Shown: positions 6,059 to 9,731 of the stretch, one piece after another
How positions within the stretch are numbered: position 1 is the stretch's first letter
Layout: each line of letters opens with the position of its first letter
Assembly: GCA_016776705.1 (NCBI GenBank)
Contig: JADHSW010000108.1
Coordinates: 1-9,731 of the forward strand
Source of the DNA: Rhodospirillales bacterium
Lineage (GTDB): Bacteria; Pseudomonadota; Alphaproteobacteria; Rhodospirillales; JABHCV01
DNA length: 9,731 bases
Direction: 5' to 3'
Program-made: the position numbers and the translations under genes
Notes under the pieces: generated by a model
The model's input: only the letters and a program-made list of their open reading frames with translations
Databases searched by the model: none
What the model was told of the DNA's origin: nothing

Positions 6059-6830
6059 TTCTACCCAGAAAAACCTTGCCGACCATTCCTTCAACGACAT
6101 CGAGCGAGAAGCGCTCTACCAGACTATTTTTTCACGCCGTGATGTTCGTGGGCAATTCACTGCTGATCCGATCCCGGAAGATGTCCTGAGCAGGATTCTG
6201 ATGGCCGCTCACTACGCCCCATCGGTGGGGTTCATGCAGCCCTGGAGTTTCATCATTGTGCGCGCCGAAGAAACCAAACGGAAAGTTCATAAACTTTTCG
6301 AGAAGGCGCACAATGAAGCAACTGGCATGTTCGAAGGCGAGAAGCGTGAGACTTATCGAAATCTGAAACTTGAGGGCATCATGGAATCCCCCATCAATAT
6401 TTGCATTACCTGTGATAGGGATCGCGCCGGTCCTGTCGTGGTTGGCCGCACCCACATAAAGACAATGGACGTATACAGCAGTGTCTGCGCAGTTCAAAAC
6501 CTGTGGCTGGCGGCTCGCGCCGAAGGATTGGGCCTTGGCTGGGTTAGTATTCTGGATCAAAAACGACTGAAACAAACTCTTGGCATTCCCAAACGGGTCG
6601 TCCCTGTGGCCTATGTCTGCCTTGGAAAAGTCTCTCATTTTCATGATAAGCCCGAACTTCAATCGGCGGGCTGGCGACCACGATTGGCTCTTGGCGATCT
6701 GGTCAACTTTGAATCCTTCGATCAGGGAGCCGACGATCCTTTTGCAAAAAATCTTCTGAGCTGCATAAACAATGATCAGAAGCTGATCGAGGAAGGCGGG
6801 TCCTGTGCGGACTTTGCTGCAACCGGCTAA
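6051..6830 (+). CDS. bluB: 5,6-dimethylbenzimidazole synthase BluB
   Basis: A 259-residue flavin-dependent enzyme of the nitroreductase fold that breaks down reduced FMN with oxygen to give 5,6-dimethylbenzimidazole, the lower ligand of vitamin B12. BluB-specific motifs: SRRDVR (28-33), HYAPSVGFMQPWSF (54-67), KLEGI (106-110), TCDRDRAG (120-127) and VYSSVCAVQNLWLAARAEG (141-159) followed by GWVSI. Asp31 and Ser166 correspond to Asp32 and Ser167 known to be required in Sinorhizobium meliloti BluB. The tail is ~30 residues longer than that protein (227 aa) and looks non-conserved. The ATG at 6051 has AAGGGG 7 nt upstream. The gene sits directly under a cobalamin riboswitch, so end-product repression is expected. 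Aerobic B12 synthesis or cobinamide remodelling is implied. Confidence 0.97.
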   Translation: MENSTQKNLADHSFNDIEREALYQTIFSRRDVRGQFTADPIPEDVLSRILMAAHYAPSVGFMQPWSFIIVRAEETKRKVHKLFEKAHNEATGMFEGEKRETYRNLKLEGIMESPINICITCDRDRAGPVVVGRTHIKTMDVYSSVCAVQNLWLAARAEGLGLGWVSILDQKRLKQTLGIPKRVVPVAYVCLGKVSHFHDKPELQSAGWRPRLALGDLVNFESFDQGADDPFAKNLLSCINNDQKLIEEGGSCADFAATG

Positions 6831-6853
6831 CACTCACCTGTGCATACGTTGTC

Positions 6854-6880
6854 GGCCCCGGTTCTTATGGAGCCGGGGCC
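6854..6880 (+). terminator. GC-rich hairpin after bluB, possible terminator
   Basis: GGCCCCGGTTC (6854-6864), loop TTATG, GAGCCGGGGCC (6870-6880): 11 pairs with one G-T wobble. The hairpin is very stable and 23 bp after the bluB stop, but followed by ATAAACG, not a T run. It may be an attenuating or transcript-protecting hairpin between bluB and mak rather than a full terminator. Confidence 0.45.
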
Positions 6881-6934
6881 ATAAACGTGCAAATATCCCC
6901 GCCCCACGATTTTGATACGGCGAGATATGGATTA

Positions 6935-7828
6935 ATGCGCATCGGCATCGACCTTGGCGGCACCAAAATTGAAGGTATCATCCTGGATGATAACGGCCGG
7001 GAGAGTGTGCGCTTGCGGGTCCCCACACCCGGCGGCAACTATCCTGGAACAGTTGACGCCATTGCCTGTCTGGTCGCCGATCTGGAACAACAGGCCAGTC
7101 TTGGTGGGAAAAATATCCCCGTTGGCGTTGGCATTCCCGGCACACTGTCCCCCGCGACATCGCTTGTCAAGAATGCCAATTCCACCTGCCTAATCGGTCA
7201 TCCTCTGGATGCAGATTTGGCCCGCGCCCTGAAACGTCCCGTTCGTCTTGCCAATGACGCCAACTGTTTTGCCATATCGGAAGCCACTGATGGCGCTGGC
7301 AAAGGTTTCCCTGTGGTTTTCGGAGTCATTTTGGGAACCGGAGTAGGCGGCGGCCTGGTTGTCAACGGCAAGATCGTCGGTGGCATAAATGGGATCGCCG
7401 GGGAATGGGGGCACAATCCCTTGCCCTGGCCCACCGACGATGAACGGCCGGGAGCGAAATGTTACTGCGGTTTGCATGGATGCATAGAAACTTTCCTGTC
7501 TGGTACGGGGCTTGCGGTGGATTATCAAAATCAAAGTGGCGAGCAGTGCCAGGCAACTGAAATCGCCGCTCTGGAAAACGAAACCGCACAGGCTGTGCTT
7601 GCCGGTTTCGAAAACCGATTGGCCCGTGCCCTTGCCAGCGTCATCAACATTCTTGATCCCGATATCATTGTATTGGGCGGAGGGCTTTCAAACATCAAAC
7701 GCCTATACGATAACGTCCCGGGGCTATGGAATGAATGGGTCTTTTCCGACCGCATCGACACCCGATTGGTAGCCAACCATCACGGCGATTCAAGCGGCGT
7801 TCGCGGTGCCGCGTGGCTGTGGAATTAA
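6935..7828 (+). CDS. mak: ROK-family fructokinase (Mak-like)
   Basis: A 297-residue cytoplasmic sugar kinase that phosphorylates fructose (and possibly other hexoses) with ATP. DLGGTK (6-11) is the ATP phosphate loop. RLANDANCFAISEATDG (104-120) contains the catalytic Asp108. GTGVGGGLVVNG (134-145) and GEWGHNPLPW (156-165) are ROK signatures. His160 with Cys176, Cys178 and Cys183 (CYCGLHGC) forms the structural zinc site. The tail HGDSSGVRGAAWLW closely matches E. coli Mak (302 aa), and similarity to Mak is high throughout. Start: ATG 6935 gives the family N-terminus MRIGIDLGGTK; a GTG at 6887 would add 16 unrelated residues overlapping the hairpin region. The ribosome site is weak. N-acetylglucosamine or mannose kinase activity is possible but less likely. 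No terminator follows. Confidence 0.93.
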   Translation: MRIGIDLGGTKIEGIILDDNGRESVRLRVPTPGGNYPGTVDAIACLVADLEQQASLGGKNIPVGVGIPGTLSPATSLVKNANSTCLIGHPLDADLARALKRPVRLANDANCFAISEATDGAGKGFPVVFGVILGTGVGGGLVVNGKIVGGINGIAGEWGHNPLPWPTDDERPGAKCYCGLHGCIETFLSGTGLAVDYQNQSGEQCQATEIAALENETAQAVLAGFENRLARALASVINILDPDIIVLGGGLSNIKRLYDNVPGLWNEWVFSDRIDTRLVANHHGDSSGVRGAAWLWN

Positions 7829-7871
7829 CCTTTCACTCGGACTCTTTTACCCCTTAAACAGCATAAAGCCA

Positions 7872-7947
7872 CACAACCAGGCAATTTTTGCCCAGTGAAT
7901 TATTACACAACCTATTGAATTTAAACAATTCATTAATTGGCACAACC
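7872..7947 (+). repeat. CACAACC x3 at 34-35 bp intervals
   Basis: CACAACC occurs at 7872-7878, 7906-7912 and 7941-7947. The last copy lies within the sigma54 promoter; the two others are upstream at near-constant spacing. The first two copies share the longer word ACACAACC. They could be activator sites, or chance. Confidence 0.25.
7916..7932. promoter_or_regulatory. Dyad TGAATT-N5-AATTCA upstream of the sigma54 promoter
   Basis: Six-bp arms, immediately upstream of the -24 element and centred about 40 bp before the predicted start. A second small dyad, GGCAA-TTT-TTGCC, is at 7880-7892. Either could bind a regulator; enhancer-binding activators usually sit farther upstream. Confidence 0.35.
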
Positions 7948-7953
7948 TTTGCT
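7938..7953 (+). promoter_or_regulatory. Sigma54 (RpoN) -24/-12 promoter
   Basis: TGGCACAACCTTTGCT matches the TGGCAC-N5-TTGC[AT] consensus at every defined position. The invariant GG (7939-7940) and GC (7951-7952) have 10 bp between them, as required. The predicted start is near 7964, about 60 nt upstream of the GTG of the GGDEF gene. An AAA+ enhancer-binding activator would be needed. Confidence 0.85.
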
Positions 7954-7967
7954 GATAAAGAGGGCAA

Positions 7968-7998
7968 GCGGCGAAGGATTTGTTAACTATTTCGCCGC
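7968..7998 (+). promoter_or_regulatory. 5'-UTR stem-loop of the GGDEF transcript
   Basis: GCGGCGAA (7968-7975) pairs perfectly with TTCGCCGC (7991-7998) around a 15-nt loop. It begins a few bases after the predicted sigma54 start and ends 12 nt before the ribosome site AAGGGG (8011-8016). A role in mRNA stability or translation is likely but unproven. Confidence 0.5.
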
Positions 7999-8022
7999 AC
8001 CAAAATAACAAAGGGGTGTGTC

Positions 8023-8766
8023 GTGAATATTGCAATGCTTGCCAGACATATTGAAACGCCAGATCAATCCAGCCCGCAAAACCTTGTCAGCAAGGTTCGT
8101 CAACTGGTTGATTGCCTTAGTCCGTCAAACAACCTTCGGACTTTCCAGCACGCTGAGGACGACTTGACGATCGCCTTACGTGCTCTGGCGGCCGCCCATT
8201 CAGTCGAGAAGCTTATAAACAAACTTCATGGACGCATTGACGAGCTGGAAAAACTTGCCCAAACCGATGAGTTGACTGGCCTGCTCAATCGCCGCGGCTT
8301 CAATATCCAGCTTCAACGAGCCTTATCGAACGCCAGTCGTTACAACGAACAGGGCGTGTTGATCTACATCGACCTGGATGGTTTCAAGCCCATTAACGAC
8401 TGCTATGGACATGCCGCCGGTGACGAGGTGCTGCGTCAGGCCGCAAATCTGATACTCGAGGACATTCGCGACACGGATTTTGTCGGACGATTAGGCGGCG
8501 ACGAATTCTCAGTCCTGCTAACCCGGACCAGTTGGGAAAATGGCCTGAGCAGAGCTGAAAGCATCGAAAAACTGCTCAACAATTTGATCGTCAACTGGCA
8601 GGGCAGGATGATCGCCGTTGCCGCCAGCTTTGGACTGCAGCCGTACGGGGCCAAGGATGAAGGGCTGGACCTTGTAAGCCGGGCAGATGAGGCCATGTAC
8701 AAAACCAAGCGCCTGCGCACCAATCTGAGCGGCAAAGCTTCAGAAGGGCGGCGGGCGTCCTTATGA
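8023..8766 (+). CDS. Soluble GGDEF diguanylate cyclase
   Basis: A 247-residue cytoplasmic protein expected to make cyclic di-GMP. The N-terminal ~70 residues are helical without a recognised sensor domain; a short coiled-coil-like linker (ALAAAHSVEKLINKL then GRIDELEKLAQ, ~54-80) leads into GGDEF (~81-235), starting TDELTGLLNRRGF. The active-site motif GGDEF is intact at 158-162 and the inhibitory RDTD is at 149-152, five residues before it. Start: GTG 8023, with AAGGGG 6 nt upstream; an ATG at 8035 would lack this. Its own sigma54 promoter and leader hairpin imply regulated expression. In proteobacteria sigma54 often serves motility, nitrogen or surface genes, so a motility link is an inference. 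A strong terminator lies about 78 bp after the stop. Confidence 0.95.
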   Translation: MNIAMLARHIETPDQSSPQNLVSKVRQLVDCLSPSNNLRTFQHAEDDLTIALRALAAAHSVEKLINKLHGRIDELEKLAQTDELTGLLNRRGFNIQLQRALSNASRYNEQGVLIYIDLDGFKPINDCYGHAAGDEVLRQAANLILEDIRDTDFVGRLGGDEFSVLLTRTSWENGLSRAESIEKLLNNLIVNWQGRMIAVAASFGLQPYGAKDEGLDLVSRADEAMYKTKRLRTNLSGKASEGRRASL

Positions 8767-8843
8767 ACGTGGGCACGGCAATAAAGGAGCAACCCCACCC
8801 CTCTCCCCCTCTCTCAGGGTTCTCCTCAACCGTGAAAACCTCC

Positions 8844-8884
8844 CCCCGCCTGTCAGAAAGACAGGCGGGGTTCCCCTTTCTTTC
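8844..8884 (+). terminator. Rho-independent terminator after the GGDEF gene
   Basis: CCCCGCCTGTC (8844-8854), loop AGAAA, GACAGGCGGGG (8860-8870): an 11-bp perfect GC-rich stem, followed by the T-rich run TTCCCCTTTCTTTC. It separates the GGDEF unit from the next gene, whose start is only 30 bp away, so that gene may also be reached by read-through or a promoter within the hairpin region. Confidence 0.85.
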
Positions 8885-8899
8885 GCGATGGAGAGGAAA

Positions 8900-9379
8900 A
8901 TGAAACTGGACGGCAGCATCCAGCAAAAATTATCCGAACCTCTGGTCGCGGGACGATCACTCGTTCCTGTAGGCCAGAAATCCCTGGTTCCAAATGGCAG
9001 GCTTGTTGACCATTCAAGTGATGTTGATCGCACCATAAGTAAAAAACCGGCGGTTCCGGCCACGGATATGCGTCAGATGAGTCCTCGAAGAATGACAGTA
9101 ATGAGCCTGGATTTGTACGTCGCCGGTATCATCGAATGGGAAGAATACGAGATGCTGGCCTTCCAGGCGGAACTGCACCCGGATTACGCCAAGACAATAG
9201 GCGCACTGACCGGGGAACCTGCCCAGCCTGATCATCCAAAGGATTTTATTGAAGAATGGGAAAACCGTTTAGCTTTTCAGCGACGCTATAACCCCGACAA
9301 CGTCCGCCGAATCCGACGAACTGAACATATTAATAATATTCTTCACCAGATTGACGCCCCAACCCATCTCGTTGCCTGA
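8900..9379 (+). CDS. Protein of unknown function, 159 aa
   Basis: Probably a cytoplasmic protein; no signal peptide or membrane helix. The first ~60 residues are variable and low in structure. The core (~60-150) looks conserved: MSPRRMTVMSLDLYVAGIIE (60-79), EYEMLAFQAELHPDY (82-96), TGEPAQPDHPKDFIEEWENR (104-123), then a basic helix YNPDNVRRIRRTEHI. I believe similar proteins occur in Rhodospirillales, but cannot name a family or function. Start: ATG 8900 has AGAGGA just upstream; an in-frame ATG at 8888 would contain that ribosome site. No clear promoter is seen between the terminator and the start. Its last 111 bp overlap the 3' end of the convergent SPOR gene, which is unusual. Confidence 0.8.
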   Translation: MKLDGSIQQKLSEPLVAGRSLVPVGQKSLVPNGRLVDHSSDVDRTISKKPAVPATDMRQMSPRRMTVMSLDLYVAGIIEWEEYEMLAFQAELHPDYAKTIGALTGEPAQPDHPKDFIEEWENRLAFQRRYNPDNVRRIRRTEHINNILHQIDAPTHLVA

Positions 9380-9731
9380 TGGTTCGGGGGTGATGATTTC
9401 CTGTTTAGAGGCCTTGTCCTCACTCTGCGAGCCAGGAACTTCGGCAATTTCGTTTGCATTAATGTCATCTGAAAGGTCCGACTCGTCTGCAGCGTCAGCC
9501 AGCATGGTATCGCTGATGATATCGTCCGGATTCATATTCAGCGCCCAGATATGTTCTATGCCGCTGCGGGAAAGTTCGCGGCGAACCCTGAGGGCAGCAC
9601 TATCGCCATAGGGGCCAATAACAACCCGGTGGCGCCATCCGTTGGGCGTATCAGCTGACAGGATACGCGGTGAAAGATCGGCCATGGTCCTGGCAAAATT
9701 ACTGGCATTGTCCACACTCGCAAAACTGCCG
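9269..9731 (-). CDS. SPOR-domain protein, C-terminal part
   Basis: The frame runs in from beyond the right edge (window-edge residues GSFASVDNASNFARTM), so only the C-terminal ~154 residues are present; a GTG at 9715 is inside the domain and not the start. The first ~65 visible residues fit a SPOR domain, GSFAS...NA..FA, then WRHRVVIGPYGDSAALRVRR and a final strand (HIWALNM). SPOR domains bind denuded peptidoglycan at division septa or poles, so a periplasmic location is expected. Unusually, ~90 residues follow the domain: an acidic low-complexity part (DDIISDTMLADAADESDLSD onward) and an end MGWGVNLVKNIINMF. SPOR is normally C-terminal. The tail's last 37 codons lie antisense to the neighbouring gene, so it may be a read-on extension. 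Confidence 0.8.
   Translation of the reverse strand, partial: GSFASVDNASNFARTMADLSPRILSADTPNGWRHRVVIGPYGDSAALRVRRELSRSGIEHIWALNMNPDDIISDTMLADAADESDLSDDINANEIAEVPGSQSEDKASKQEIITPEPSGNEMGWGVNLVKNIINMFSSSDSADVVGVIASLKS

Noticed and set aside
6132..6833. 233-codon minus-strand frame opposite bluB
   Set aside because: It is antisense to a strongly conserved BluB coding sequence and has no family resemblance of its own.
8788..8836. Pyrimidine-rich tract as a G-quadruplex on the minus strand
   Set aside because: Only three adjacent runs of four or more G are present, so a stable quadruplex is not supported.
8591..9063. Minus-strand frames across the GGDEF end and the terminator
   Set aside because: They read through a GC-rich terminator hairpin and a pyrimidine tract, and lie antisense to two supported genes.

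Overview
The window looks like an alphaproteobacterial chromosome segment, probably Rhodospirillales-like. This rests on the family resemblance of BluB and Mak, a sigma54-type promoter in front of a diguanylate cyclase, a SqrR/BigR-type ArsR regulator, and moderate GC with many GTG/TTG starts. The genus cannot be fixed from the sequence alone.

Layout. (1) 1-756: the 3' third of an RND (HAE1-type) efflux pump gene enters from the left. It converges, with a 3-bp gap, on a minus-strand tusA-like sulfur carrier gene (760-987). (2) 988-1481 is a non-coding divergent region with small repeats. It leads into an ArsR-family regulator (1482-1850) that carries the cysteine pair typical of the persulfide sensors SqrR/BigR, so tusA and this regulator look like a small reactive-sulfur module. 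(3) 1887-3275, minus strand: a two-gene unit of unknown function, an HTH protein followed by a 304-residue protein with a Lys/Pro-rich tail. (4) 3276-3892 is AT-rich, with one doubtful small ORF, one apparently frameshifted small ORF and several hairpins; it looks like accessory DNA. It precedes an unrecognised ~135-residue protein (to 4324). (5) 4334-5629, minus strand: a PAS-PAS-GGDEF diguanylate cyclase with a TTG start. (6) 5755-6830: a sigma70-like promoter, an 18-bp inverted repeat, a cobalamin riboswitch with a readable translational expression platform, then bluB (lower-ligand synthesis for vitamin B12). (7) 6935-7828: a ROK-family fructokinase close to Mak. (8) 7937-8766: a strong sigma54 promoter, a 5'-UTR hairpin and a soluble GGDEF protein. 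A clear intrinsic terminator (8844-8880) closes this unit. (9) 8900-9379: a conserved-looking protein of unknown function, whose 3' end overlaps by 111 bp the 3' end of a convergent SPOR-domain gene running off the right edge.

Themes are sulfur sensing and handling, B12-dependent control of DMB synthesis, and two independently controlled c-di-GMP synthases. I did not find a phage, transposon, CRISPR array, tRNA or rRNA. The parts least explained by known families are the HTH/304-residue pair, the AT-rich stretch beside it, and the overlapping gene pair at the right edge.
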